NCBI RefSeq assembly: GCF_016907955.1
Contig: NZ_JAFBCX010000017.1
Span: forward strand, 1-64,000
DNA from: Lentzea nigeriaca
GTDB taxonomy: Bacteria; Actinomycetota; Actinomycetes; Mycobacteriales; Pseudonocardiaceae
Length of the DNA: 64,000 nt
Direction: 5' to 3'
The position numbers were made by a program, and so were the translations under genes. How positions within the stretch are numbered: the first letter of the stretch is position 1; each line of letters starts with the position of its first letter. Below are positions 41,875-50,300 of this stretch, piece by piece. The notes under the pieces are model-generated. The model was not told the DNA's origin. It did not search any database and saw nothing but the letters and a program-made list of their open reading frames with translations.

Positions 41875-42618
41875 CTACTCCTCGGTGACGTGACGTAGGT
41901 AGGCCTCGGGCGTCGCCATGTACCTGCGCCAGTGGTCGACCAGCGCCAGGTCCTCCCACTTCGACCGATGGAAGCCGTGCTCCCCCACTTCGATGATGTC
42001 GGCGTCCGGTGTGGACGCCAGGATCGGCGAATGAGTCGCGCAGATGATCTGCGCACCAGACTTGCCGAGCTCGTACATCAGATGCATCAAACGAAGGCAG
42101 GACTGGAACGACAGCGCCGCCTCAGGCTCGTCCATGAGGTAGAAGCCGGGCTCGCGGAACATCGCGGCTAACACGGTGAGGAAACCCTCTCCGTGGCTCA
42201 TCTCGCTCGTATCCTCGTCCCAATACCCGCGCATCCCACTGACCGCGTTCATGAAGCCGAACGCCGTCTCCGCACGCAGGAAGTAGCCCTTGCGCTTCGT
42301 CCGCGGCCCGATCCGATGCCGGGCGCCGGCCGCAGTGGTCTCGAACAGGACCATCTCGCCGAGCACGGACTTCGGTCTGTCGTTGACGTACTTCCGCCCA
42401 GCCCGCCCACCCTGCGCATCCAGCCCCCACGCCTCAGCGAATGCCTCGACCAGGGTCGACTTCCCAGAGCCGTTCTCGCCGACGAGGAAGGTCACCGGCC
42501 GCTCGAATGTCATCCCTTCGTCCGCCATCTGGGCAACGCACGGCACGTCGAGCGGCCATGTCCGCCGTGAGCCACGAGGAAGCAGCTCTTCAGGGATGTA
42601 CGCACGGCGGGCGAGCAT
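41875..42618 (-). CDS. Small AAA/ABC-like ATPase
   Basis: A 247-residue ATPase with Walker A VGENGSGKST near residue 46, a signature-like EMSHGEGFL, Walker B FYLMDEPEAALSF, and the H-loop ICATHSPILA. These are the features of the single-domain AAA_15/AAA_21-type ABC-like ATPases. There is no membrane segment. The ATG follows AAGGAA. It sits between the radical-SAM and kinase-like genes with short gaps (18 and 2 bases), so the three form one operon. Confidence 0.8.
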   Translation of the reverse strand: MLARRAYIPEELLPRGSRRTWPLDVPCVAQMADEGMTFERPVTFLVGENGSGKSTLVEAFAEAWGLDAQGGRAGRKYVNDRPKSVLGEMVLFETTAAGARHRIGPRTKRKGYFLRAETAFGFMNAVSGMRGYWDEDTSEMSHGEGFLTVLAAMFREPGFYLMDEPEAALSFQSCLRLMHLMYELGKSGAQIICATHSPILASTPDADIIEVGEHGFHRSKWEDLALVDHWRRYMATPEAYLRHVTEE

Positions 42619-42636
42619 GAGCGGAAGTTCCTTCGG

Positions 42637-43563
42637 TCAGTGGTAATCCGGAGCGCAGGCCCCCGTAGGCGTGCAGTTGCCGGCCGGTCGACACGCCGGG
42701 CTGCAGCTCGGCCCGCACTGCGGATCACACATCTTGGGCACGCACGGATTCAGAGATCGCTGAGCGAACTCCGTCGCGAGCATTGATGCAGTCTCCGTCA
42801 TCCTCGGTCCCGTCAGGATGTCGACGAGTGACTCCTCCCGCACGTTGCCCACCGGCAACCACCGGGAGAACACGCACGGCCACACCGACCCGTCCGGTGC
42901 GATCGCGACCCTACCGTCACCGCACTGACCGCACAGTTCACCCAGGCCAGGACCCCTGTCCCGCACACCGCGGCCGATCTGTCGCAGACGATCGATCCGA
43001 ACTTCACCGCCGACCCCGACAGCTCGCAGCTGAGCCACCGCCTCCTCCACACGCTGCCCTTCATCGACCTCGATCACGCCGACCCGCACCGGGATCGAGC
43101 GCCGGACGGCCTCGACGATGTTCGACTTCGTGCGCTCGTAGCTACCCCGGCCGCGCGTGACCCGCTCATGCTGCTCGGCGTCATCGGAGTAATAGCTCGT
43201 GGCGAGCTGAACACCGGACCGCGAGAAGACCTGCCACAACGCCGGGGCGACGTGCACCAGATTCGTGAACACCTCCACCACCAGTCCTCGATCGAGGGCA
43301 TGGTGGATGAGCGCCGGCAACGAGCGGTGCAGCGTCGGCTCGCCTCCGATGAACTGCACCATCCGTGTTCCGAGGTCAGCGAGCTGGCCAATCGACTTAC
43401 GCCAGTCCTCCGCAGTCATCACGCCATGCGAGCCTGCCGGGCCAGAGTCGGCGTAGCACTGAACACATTGCAGCTGACATTTCCCCGTCACTTCAAGCCA
43501 TGCGAACGTCACCCGCGCTTGCAGGTCGAGTTGAGCCCCCACGCGTTTCCCCTCGTTTCTCAC
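42637..43563 (-). CDS. Radical SAM protein with Cys-rich C-terminal tail
   Basis: A 308-residue radical-SAM enzyme. The cluster motif is KCQLQCVQCYA (CxxxCxxC) near residue 28-35, followed by the GGEP motif in FIGGEPTLHRSLP. A SPASM-like region holds ELCGQCGDGRVAIAPDGSVW and PCVFSRWLPVGN. The last 35 residues carry eight Cys in CxxxxCxxxCxxxC-type spacing (CVPKMCDPQCGPSCSPACRP). Enzymes of this layout often modify ribosomal peptides. The GTG at 43563 sits behind GGCGGAG. A short frame at 43575-43676 just upstream might encode a peptide substrate. Confidence 0.82.
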   Translation of the reverse strand: MRNEGKRVGAQLDLQARVTFAWLEVTGKCQLQCVQCYADSGPAGSHGVMTAEDWRKSIGQLADLGTRMVQFIGGEPTLHRSLPALIHHALDRGLVVEVFTNLVHVAPALWQVFSRSGVQLATSYYSDDAEQHERVTRGRGSYERTKSNIVEAVRRSIPVRVGVIEVDEGQRVEEAVAQLRAVGVGGEVRIDRLRQIGRGVRDRGPGLGELCGQCGDGRVAIAPDGSVWPCVFSRWLPVGNVREESLVDILTGPRMTETASMLATEFAQRSLNPCVPKMCDPQCGPSCSPACRPAGNCTPTGACAPDYH

Positions 43564-43574
43564 GCTCCGCCGTA

Positions 43575-43676
43575 CTACCTCCGTAGTTCTTGGAGGCCCT
43601 CCAAGCCAGAGGAGCGGAAGGGATTCGCCTGATCGACCGAGCTGGGCCCAACCGGCAGTTCACGGACCAGACGCAC
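43575..43676 (-). CDS. Possible 33-residue peptide upstream of the radical SAM gene
   Basis: A GTG-started frame encoding a peptide that begins VRLVRELPVGPSSVDQANPF and ends GLEGLQELRR, with its stop 11 bases before the radical-SAM start. Position and size would suit a RiPP precursor. It overlaps the 3' end of the cyclo-ligase-like gene by 17 bases and has no clear ribosome-binding site. This is a weak call; overlapping frames could also be read as short peptides. Confidence 0.25.
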   Translation of the reverse strand: MRLVRELPVGPSSVDQANPFRSSGLEGLQELRR

Positions 43677-44543
43677 GGCGGCGAGCCGCCCGCGCGGCGA
43701 GAGCCGGAATCGCGGCGATCTTCGCCGGATCCAGCTCCGACCACAGGATCCCCGCCGGTCGTCGAGGCGGTCCGCACTCAATGGCCTGAGTCGGAGTGAC
43801 GATCACGTCCACGGAGAAGTCGTGGCTGGTCTCCGGAAGATCACCATCAACGACCTGAAGGTCGTGGACTGTCGTGACGATCGTCGTCGCTTCGCTGATC
43901 AGCCCCGCCTCCTGCAGCAATGCCACCTCGATGTCCGCGTACCCGCGCCCTTGCCCAGCCGGACACCTCGACGGTTCACCGCCACCGTTCCGCACAAGAG
44001 CAGGCCGATCTTGGGCATCAGGTCCGTATCCACGGTCCTCGCGAACAACGCCGCCTTCTTCGGCACCGCCGCTTCCTCCGGCGAAACAGGAAGCTTCGCC
44101 GGGTCGAGTTCGTAGAACGGCTTCGCGGCCGCGCCCCGTGGAACCGCCACGTAAAGCAGCTTGCCCTGCTGAAGAGCCAGCACCCTGACCGGAGCCTGCG
44201 GCTTGTCAGGTACGGTCTTCACCACGCGCGCCTGTCTCCAGGCTGGAAGCTCTGCAAGCCGCCGGGCAGCCAGCTCGGCGCCCTCGAAGTTCGGGATCGA
44301 GCCGTGCACGTCCGGTTGAGCGGTGCGGTGCTCGGTGAGCAGGCCCCAGACGCGGCGGCGAACCTCGTTCTTCGCGCGGCGGGAGGCTACGACTTCGGCA
44401 ACTGGACTTCGCGTCCCGCGGCACTGGACGACGTCGTGAACACGATCAACCGGAGTGGCCAGGCCGACCCGAACCCACCCCGCCCGATCCGGTTGGGACC
44501 CCTTCTTCGCCGGTGTCCTGCGCGTGCCGGCGCGAGCGTTCAC
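43660..44543 (-). pseudogene. 5-formyltetrahydrofolate cyclo-ligase-like protein, frameshifted
   Basis: Two frames together give one protein. The first (44543 to about 43945) has VHGSIPNFEGAELAARRLAE, LYVAVPRGAAAKPFYELDP and LLLCGTVAVNRRGVRLGKGA. The second continues GYADIEVALLQEAGLISEAT, TIVTTVHDLQVVDGDLPET and DFSVDVIVTPTQAIECG. This matches the MTHFS-like family; the GxGxGYxDxE phosphate loop is cut exactly by the shift. One missing base in the run near 43943 explains the break. The family-like region starts at about residue 55, and no clear start codon is seen before it. Mutation or sequencing error cannot be told apart. Confidence 0.65.
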
Positions 44544-44552
44544 CCGGAGAAG

Positions 44553-45245
44553 TCAACGGGTGTGCAGTTGACGCAAACCGTTGATGATCAGCTCCAGCCC
44601 GAAGGCGAACTCGTCCTCCAGCGGCACCGGCAACGAGTCCGCGACCGCAAGGGTGGCCGGATACTCCGTGGACGACAGATTGTGGAAGTATTCCGACACC
44701 TGCTTCTGCTCGGCCCCGTTCCCCGATCCGGCGAGCTGGATGGCGAAGCCTAGGACGTAGCGCGCGAGCGTCGCGTACGCGCGCGCCGCGAGACCAGGAG
44801 ACAGCCCGCCGTCGAGCAGGACGGCCAGGCAGCGTTCCCGCAGCATCATCGCGTTGGGCCCGATCGGCGTCTGCTCGATCAGCAGAGGTGCGACTTTGCG
44901 GTGTTTGCCCAGTGCGTCGAACATCGCCTGGGCGACGGTCTGGCAGGCCTGGTCCCAGCTCATCTCCGCGAGTGCCGCGGAATCCAGCTCGACCTCGCCG
45001 AAAACTCGATCGACCACATGACCGATCAGCACGGCCCGGTTGGTGAAGTGGCGGTACAGCGTGGCCGTGCCGGACTCGAGCCGCTGCGCGAGGGTCCGCA
45101 TGGACAGGGCCTCGGCGCCGTCCTCATCGACGAGCTGCAACGCCGCTGCGAGGATCCTGTCGAGCGGAACGGCAGGACGGCCAGGTGAGCGCCGAGCGGG
45201 CACAGCGCCCTCAGCGGCAGGCAGAGAAGAACTGGTCACACCCAT
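44553..45245 (-). CDS. TetR-family regulator
   Basis: A 230-residue TetR regulator with an N-terminal extension, then the helix-turn-helix SMRTLAQRLESGTATLYRHF, and a C-terminal domain of the TetR_C type. It is divergent from the alpha/beta hydrolase operon, 53 bases away, with a near-palindrome between them. It likely represses that operon and itself, with a pathway compound as inducer. Confidence 0.83.
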   Translation of the reverse strand: MGVTSSSLPAAEGAVPARRSPGRPAVPLDRILAAALQLVDEDGAEALSMRTLAQRLESGTATLYRHFTNRAVLIGHVVDRVFGEVELDSAALAEMSWDQACQTVAQAMFDALGKHRKVAPLLIEQTPIGPNAMMLRERCLAVLLDGGLSPGLAARAYATLARYVLGFAIQLAGSGNGAEQKQVSEYFHNLSSTEYPATLAVADSLPVPLEDEFAFGLELIINGLRQLHTR

Positions 45246-45276
45246 CAGTATCGCCTCCGGTTGACAGCCCCCACAA

Positions 45277-45299
45277 TAACGGCAACACTGTAGCCATTA
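45277..45299. promoter_or_regulatory. Candidate TetR operator overlapping hydrolase start
   Basis: A 23-bp near-palindrome whose arms are TAACGGCAACA and TGTAGCCATTA around a central C; 9 of 11 arm positions pair. It lies between the divergent TetR and hydrolase genes and touches the hydrolase ATG at 45299. A TTGACA box at 45261 lies just upstream. Bound repressor would block both transcription and the start codon region. Confidence 0.55.
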
Positions 45300-46126
45300 T
45301 GCAGAGCAACCGGAACCCCGCCTCCGCCACCCAGGTCGTCTCGGTGGACGGCCTGCGCGTTCACTACAAACGCACAGGTCAGGGACCAACGGTGGTGCTG
45401 CTCCACGGCAGCGGGTCGTCACTGGAGGGCTTCGAGCAGGTGGCGGCGTCGTTGTCGTCGTCCTACGACGTGATCCGCCCGGACCTGCCAGGCTTCGGAC
45501 GGACCGGGCCGCGTCCGGACCGCGACTACCGCGTCCGGACGTACGCGACGACGATCGCCCGCTTCATGACCGCGTTGCAGGTGCCGCACTTCGCGGTGGC
45601 CGGCAACTCGCTGGGCGGCAACATCGCGTGGAACCTGGCGTTGGACGTGCCCGAGCGGGTCGACGGCTTGGTGCTCGTCAACGCCACCGGCTATCCGGAG
45701 AAGTCGCTGCCCGCCGGGTTGCGGCTGGCGCGCAACCCGTTGCTGCGCCCCGTGTTGCGGCGGTGGCTGCCGCGCAGCGCGACCGAACGCGGGCTGCGGG
45801 AAGCAGTCGGCCCGAAGTCCGCGATCGTGGACGACGCCATGGTGGATCGGGTGCACGCGTTGACGAGCCGCCCTGGGAACCGGTCGGCGTTCGTCGACTT
45901 CGCCAACACCGACCAGCCGGACCGCAGCGGCGAGATCATGCGGATCACCGTCCCGACGCTGGTGCTGCGCAGCGCCGAGGTCGGCGGGCAGCACTTCGCT
46001 CGCGACATCCCGGGCGCTCAGGAGCGCGTGCACCCCGATGGCGGCCATCTGCTGCCGGAGGAGTACCCGCACTGGGTGGCCGCGGCGATCGCCGAGTTCC
46101 TGTCCAGCAAGGAGGAGCGGCGATGA
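45299..46126 (+). CDS. Alpha/beta hydrolase (first of two)
   Basis: A 275-residue alpha/beta hydrolase. The oxyanion loop is LLHGSGSSLEGF, the nucleophile elbow is VAGNSLGGNIAW (Ser), and the catalytic His is in HPDGGHLLPEE. The fold and size match esterases and C-C bond hydrolases of aromatic ring-fission routes. The ATG at 45299 is the only start downstream of the promoter; the leader is very short. It is the first gene of a four-gene operon and its stop overlaps the next start. Confidence 0.8.
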   Translation: MQSNRNPASATQVVSVDGLRVHYKRTGQGPTVVLLHGSGSSLEGFEQVAASLSSSYDVIRPDLPGFGRTGPRPDRDYRVRTYATTIARFMTALQVPHFAVAGNSLGGNIAWNLALDVPERVDGLVLVNATGYPEKSLPAGLRLARNPLLRPVLRRWLPRSATERGLREAVGPKSAIVDDAMVDRVHALTSRPGNRSAFVDFANTDQPDRSGEIMRITVPTLVLRSAEVGGQHFARDIPGAQERVHPDGGHLLPEEYPHWVAAAIAEFLSSKEERR

Positions 46127-47013
46127 GGTACTTCGTCGCGTCCGATGAGGACCATCGGCTCGACGAGGCGACGCGGCGCACGCTGCGCGGCAGTTACGTC
46201 GAGCTGTCCGACGGTGTGACGCACTACGAGCTGACCGGTCCCGACGACGGCGCGCTCGTCGTGCTGGTCGGCGGCATTACGATCCCGCTGTTCTACTGGG
46301 ACAGGACCGCCGAGCAGTTGCACGCCCGAGGACTGCGCACCCTGGCCTACAGTGCCTACGGCCGCGGCGGTTCCGACCGGGTGCGGGGCACCTATGACGA
46401 GGCGTTGTTCGTCCGGCAGCTGGCCGAACTGACTGCCGCGCTGAACCTCACTCCCCCGTGGCACGTCGTCGGCACCTCCATGGGTGCTCTCGTCGCGATG
46501 GCCTACACGAACCGGTATCCGGAAGCCGTGGCCACGCTCACCGTCGTCGGACCGGCCGGGCTGGGCCAACGTCCCCTGCCGCAACGGTTGCTGCGCAACG
46601 ACTTCGTGAGCGGGTTCATCGCCAGGCGCTTCGGCCGCAGGCTGCTGGAGGGACACCTCGGGCACAACGTCCGCGACCCAGCCCTCTCCGCCGAACTGGT
46701 CGCGATGGTGCGTGACACCTACCGGTGCGAAGGTTCGCTCTACTCGTTCTTCCAGACCCTGCAGGACTTCCCGCTGTACGAGCGGCAGGAGCTCTTCTCC
46801 AGGACGGGCGAGCTGGACATCCCGGTTCTGCTGGTGTGGGGCGACGACGACCAGGTCACCCCGATCACCCATCTCGACACCGTCACCAGGCTGCTGCGGC
46901 CACGACAGACCCACGTCATCACCCAATGCGGCCACATGGCCCCCTTCGAACGGCCTCACGACGTCAGCGATCTGCTCGCCTCGTTCGCCGTTCCCCACCC
47001 AGATCGGCTCTGA
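46123..47013 (+). CDS. Alpha/beta hydrolase (second of two)
   Basis: A 296-residue alpha/beta hydrolase distinct from its neighbour. The nucleophile elbow is VVGTSMGALVAM, the acid Asp lies in VWGDDDQVTPI, and the His is in ITQCGHMAPFE. The ATG overlaps the first hydrolase stop (ATGA) behind GGAGGAG. Two hydrolases in one operon suggest two ester or carbon-carbon cleavage steps, before and after the hydroxylase step. Confidence 0.8.
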   Translation: MRYFVASDEDHRLDEATRRTLRGSYVELSDGVTHYELTGPDDGALVVLVGGITIPLFYWDRTAEQLHARGLRTLAYSAYGRGGSDRVRGTYDEALFVRQLAELTAALNLTPPWHVVGTSMGALVAMAYTNRYPEAVATLTVVGPAGLGQRPLPQRLLRNDFVSGFIARRFGRRLLEGHLGHNVRDPALSAELVAMVRDTYRCEGSLYSFFQTLQDFPLYERQELFSRTGELDIPVLLVWGDDDQVTPITHLDTVTRLLRPRQTHVITQCGHMAPFERPHDVSDLLASFAVPHPDRL

Positions 47014-47015
47014 CC

Positions 47016-48551
47016 ATGAACGACCCCAACACCTCCCCATTCATCGATGTCCTGATCGCCGGTGCCGGCCCGACCGGCACCACGCTGGCGATCGACCTGA
47101 TGCGGCGCGGCGTGAACGTCCGCATCATCGACAAGGCCCCGCACTCGTTCGAGGGCTCACGCGCCAAGGGCATCCAGCCGCGGACACTCGAGGTGTTCGA
47201 CGACCTCGGCACGATCGACGAGGTCCTCGCGGGCAGCAGCGACTACCCGCGTCTGGGCATCCACCTGGGACCGGTCGCCGCACCGTGGCGCATGTTCCGC
47301 AACCGCGACCGCACGGCCGACGTTCCCTACCCGAACACCCGGCTGATTCCCCAGTACCGCACCGACAGCGTGCTGCACGATCGGCTCGAGCAGCTGGGCG
47401 GCCGGGTCGAGTACGGTCGCGAGCTCGTCGAGTTCGTCCAGGACAGCACGTCGGTCACCACGACGGTGACAGGGGACGGCGGCACCGAAAAGATCACGGC
47501 ACGCTATCTCGTCGGAGCCGAAGGCGGTTCGAGCGCCGTGCGCAGCCAGCTCGGCCTGAGCTTCCTCGGCACGACCGACGAACAGGACCGGATGCTGATC
47601 GTCGACGCGGTCACCACCGGTCTGTCCCGCGATCGCTGGCACATCTGGCCCGGCGTGAAGGGCCGGTTCGCGGGCGCCTGCCCGCTGCCGCACAGCGACC
47701 TGTTTCAGTGGATGGTTCGCCTGGCCCCGGACGAGGACCCGCCAGAGGGGGCGGAGACGATCACCAGGCGGATCCAGGCGCAGACCCACAACCGGAACAT
47801 CCAAGTGCACGACATCCGCTGGCGGTCGGTGTTCCGGCCCAACATCCGCCTGGCGGAGGCCTACCGCCGCGGACGGGTCTTCCTCGCCGGCGATGCCGCG
47901 CACGTGCACACCCCCGCCGGCGCACAGGGCCTCAACACCGGAATCCAGGACTCCTACAACCTCGGTTGGAAACTCGGTCAGGTCCTCGCAGGGGCTGACG
48001 CGCAGCTGTTGGAGAGCTACGAAGCCGAACGCCTGCCGATCGCCGCGGGCGTGCTCGGCCTGTCCACACAGAAGTACGAAGGCATCGCGAAGCTCGACCC
48101 GTCGAGCCTGCGCCGTGGCAAGGACGAACAGCAGTTGTCCCTGACCTACTACGGCGGCCCGCTCGCGCCAACCAACTGCGACCGCACCACGACGCTGCAG
48201 GTCGGTGATCGCGCGCCGGACGCCGAACTACTCGACACGAACGGCGCATCGGTGCACCTGTTCGACGCCTTCCGGGGTCCGCACTTCACCGTCATCGCCT
48301 ACGGCCGGGATGCCACCGTCGCCAGCGAGGAACTCGACTGGCCAACCGCCGGGGCGCCGCTGCGGCGTGTCGTCGTCGATGCCGACGCCGGGGAAGACTT
48401 CCGCCACATCTACGGGATCAAGGGGGACACCCTGCTGCTCATCCGGCCCGACGGCTACATCGGGCACATCGCCACCCGGAACTTCCTCGCCTCGATCCAG
48501 ACCGCCGCCCGCGCGATGGCGCCGGTGGTCCAGCAGGAGACCGCACGATGA
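47016..48551 (+). CDS. FAD-dependent aromatic hydroxylase (PheA/TfdB type)
   Basis: A 511-residue class A flavoprotein monooxygenase. The FAD motif is LIAGAGPTGTTLAIDLMRRG, the second FAD contact is GRVFLAGDAAHVHTPAGAQG and LNTGIQDSYNLGWKL follows. The DG-type segment reads VGAEGGSS. The C-terminal 150 residues form the thioredoxin-like domain seen in phenol-hydroxylase relatives. It should hydroxylate an aromatic ring using NAD(P)H and O2. It is the third gene of the TetR-controlled operon and overlaps the amidohydrolase by ATGA. Confidence 0.85.
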   Translation: MNDPNTSPFIDVLIAGAGPTGTTLAIDLMRRGVNVRIIDKAPHSFEGSRAKGIQPRTLEVFDDLGTIDEVLAGSSDYPRLGIHLGPVAAPWRMFRNRDRTADVPYPNTRLIPQYRTDSVLHDRLEQLGGRVEYGRELVEFVQDSTSVTTTVTGDGGTEKITARYLVGAEGGSSAVRSQLGLSFLGTTDEQDRMLIVDAVTTGLSRDRWHIWPGVKGRFAGACPLPHSDLFQWMVRLAPDEDPPEGAETITRRIQAQTHNRNIQVHDIRWRSVFRPNIRLAEAYRRGRVFLAGDAAHVHTPAGAQGLNTGIQDSYNLGWKLGQVLAGADAQLLESYEAERLPIAAGVLGLSTQKYEGIAKLDPSSLRRGKDEQQLSLTYYGGPLAPTNCDRTTTLQVGDRAPDAELLDTNGASVHLFDAFRGPHFTVIAYGRDATVASEELDWPTAGAPLRRVVVDADAGEDFRHIYGIKGDTLLLIRPDGYIGHIATRNFLASIQTAARAMAPVVQQETAR

Positions 48552-49858
48552 CCCGCATCCTGCTGCGCGGCGCGCAGGTGATCACCATGGCGCCGCACCG
48601 GCCCGACGCCGAACGCTCTGACGTCCTCATCGACCGCGACCGCATCGCCGGGATCGGCAAAGACCTCGCCGACACCGGCGCGGAGATCGTCGACGTCACG
48701 GACCGGATCATCATTCCCGGCCTGGTCAACGCCCACCTGCACACCTGGCAGACCGCGCTGCGCGGCGTGGGCGTCGACTGGACGCTCGCGGACTACCTCG
48801 GCCGTATGCACGGCGCCGTGGCCAAGCACTATCGCCCGGAAGACATGCGCGTCGGCACGCTCGCCGGTGCCCTGAGCCAACTCGACCGCGGCACCACGAC
48901 TCTGGGCGACTGGTGCCACAACACGCCCACGCCGGAACACACAGACGCGGCAATCGACGGTCTGCTGTCGTCCGGCATCCGCGGGGTCTTCCTGCACGGC
49001 ACCCCGTACTCCTCCGCCGACGCGGCCCACCCCGTGAGCGAGATCGACCGGCTGCTCGACGGCGCAGCCGGCACCCACGCGCTGCTCACCTTCGGCCTGG
49101 CCGTCCGCGGCCCGCAACTGTCCACTCCGGACGTCGCGGTAACCGACTTCCGCTCAGCCGCCGAGCGCGGAATCGTCGTGTCGATGCACCAGAGCGGCGG
49201 AGCACCAGGGCCGGGGTGGGAGGCGGTGCGCGCTGCCGGGTTGCTGAGCCCCTCTGCCAACATCGTGCACGGCGCCGGTCTCACCGACGAGTGGATCAAG
49301 ATCCTGGTCGACGCGGGAGCGAGCGTCACGTGCACGCCCGAGAACGAACTCGGCCAGGGCCACGGCTCCCCCGTCACCGGACACCTGCTCCAGCTGGGCG
49401 CCGCGCCGTCACTGGGTACCGACACCGACGCGGTCACCCCGGCTGACGTCCTCTCCGCCGCCCGGATCGCGTTGGCCCATCAGCGCGGCCGCGACCACGA
49501 CCACCACCGGCAGTCCACCGGCGCGTTCTCCCTCACCGCGACGATCACCGCCAAGCAGGCGCTGTCCTGGGCGACGGTCGAAGGCGCACGAGCACTGGGC
49601 CTCGACGATCGCGTCGGCAGGCTCGAGGCCGGCATGCAAGCCGACCTCGTCGTCATCGACGGCTCCGCGCCGAGGCTGTGGCCGGTCACCGATCCGGTCG
49701 CGACGGCGCTGTACGCGGGCGCTGGTGACATCGAGGCGGTCATGATCGCCGGGCAGTGGCGCAAACGGCAGCACGCCCTCGTCGACGTCGACCTCGACGC
49801 CCTGCGAGGACAACTCCAGCAGTCGGCGGACCACCTCCTGCCCAACCTCGCGAACTGA
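48548..49858 (+). CDS. Amidohydrolase-superfamily deaminase/chlorohydrolase-like protein
   Basis: A 436-residue member of the amidohydrolase superfamily, closest in look to the cytosine deaminase/AtzA-TrzN branch. Metal ligands are HxH in GLVNAHLHTWQTAL, His in VVSMHQSG, His in IVHGAGLTD, and the Asp in LGTDTDAVTPAD. It removes an amino group or halide or cleaves an amide from a ring or heteroring. Coupled to the hydroxylase by ATGA overlap, it ends the operon. Confidence 0.8.
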   Translation: MTRILLRGAQVITMAPHRPDAERSDVLIDRDRIAGIGKDLADTGAEIVDVTDRIIIPGLVNAHLHTWQTALRGVGVDWTLADYLGRMHGAVAKHYRPEDMRVGTLAGALSQLDRGTTTLGDWCHNTPTPEHTDAAIDGLLSSGIRGVFLHGTPYSSADAAHPVSEIDRLLDGAAGTHALLTFGLAVRGPQLSTPDVAVTDFRSAAERGIVVSMHQSGGAPGPGWEAVRAAGLLSPSANIVHGAGLTDEWIKILVDAGASVTCTPENELGQGHGSPVTGHLLQLGAAPSLGTDTDAVTPADVLSAARIALAHQRGRDHDHHRQSTGAFSLTATITAKQALSWATVEGARALGLDDRVGRLEAGMQADLVVIDGSAPRLWPVTDPVATALYAGAGDIEAVMIAGQWRKRQHALVDVDLDALRGQLQQSADHLLPNLAN

Positions 49859-49866
49859 CCGCTCTC

Positions 49867-50229
49867 GTGCGCCTGCGCCAATTCGAGTACTTCGTCGCCA
49901 TCTGCGAAGCCGGTTCCTTCAACAGGGCGACGAACTGCACGTCGCGCAGCCGTCGCTGTCACAACAGATTCAGGCACTGGAGAAGGAACTCGGGGCCGAA
50001 CTGCTCGAACGCGGCCGTCAGGGCATCTCCCTCACCGCGGCGGGCCGGATCTTCCTGCCAGGCACGTGCGGTGCTCGCCTCGGTGGAATCGGCCCGCAAG
50101 TCGGTGGCGGACCTGGTCGACGGCATCGGCCGTGAGCTGCACGTGCTGACCGTCCGGTCGGTGGCCTCCAGTCGCTGGTCGGGCCTGTTCGCGGATCTTG
50201 CGAGCCCCCAGGTGCTCGGCGGGACCTGA
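49867..50229 (+). pseudogene. LysR-family regulator relic with two indels
   Basis: Three frames in turn give one LysR N-terminus: VRLRQFEYFVAICEAGSFNR in the first, LHVAQPSLSQQIQALEKELG and AELLERGRQGISLTAAGRIF in the second, ARAVLASVESARKSVADLVD in the first again. Small deletions near 49932 and 50060 cause the shifts. The effector domain is cut off after about 120 residues. It may once have regulated the operon before it. Confidence 0.7.
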
Positions 50230-50300
50230 GGCCCCCGCCGCTGTCGGCGAACGATGTGGTGACCGTGTGTCGTGAAGTGTCCGGATTCCCCGGCCTGGCG

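Noticed and set aside
43493..43777. Alternative peptide frame overlapping the radical-SAM start (contains NYGGSTAEREKRG)
   Set aside because: It runs 70 bases into the radical-SAM coding region and has no better start or ribosome site than the 33-residue candidate.
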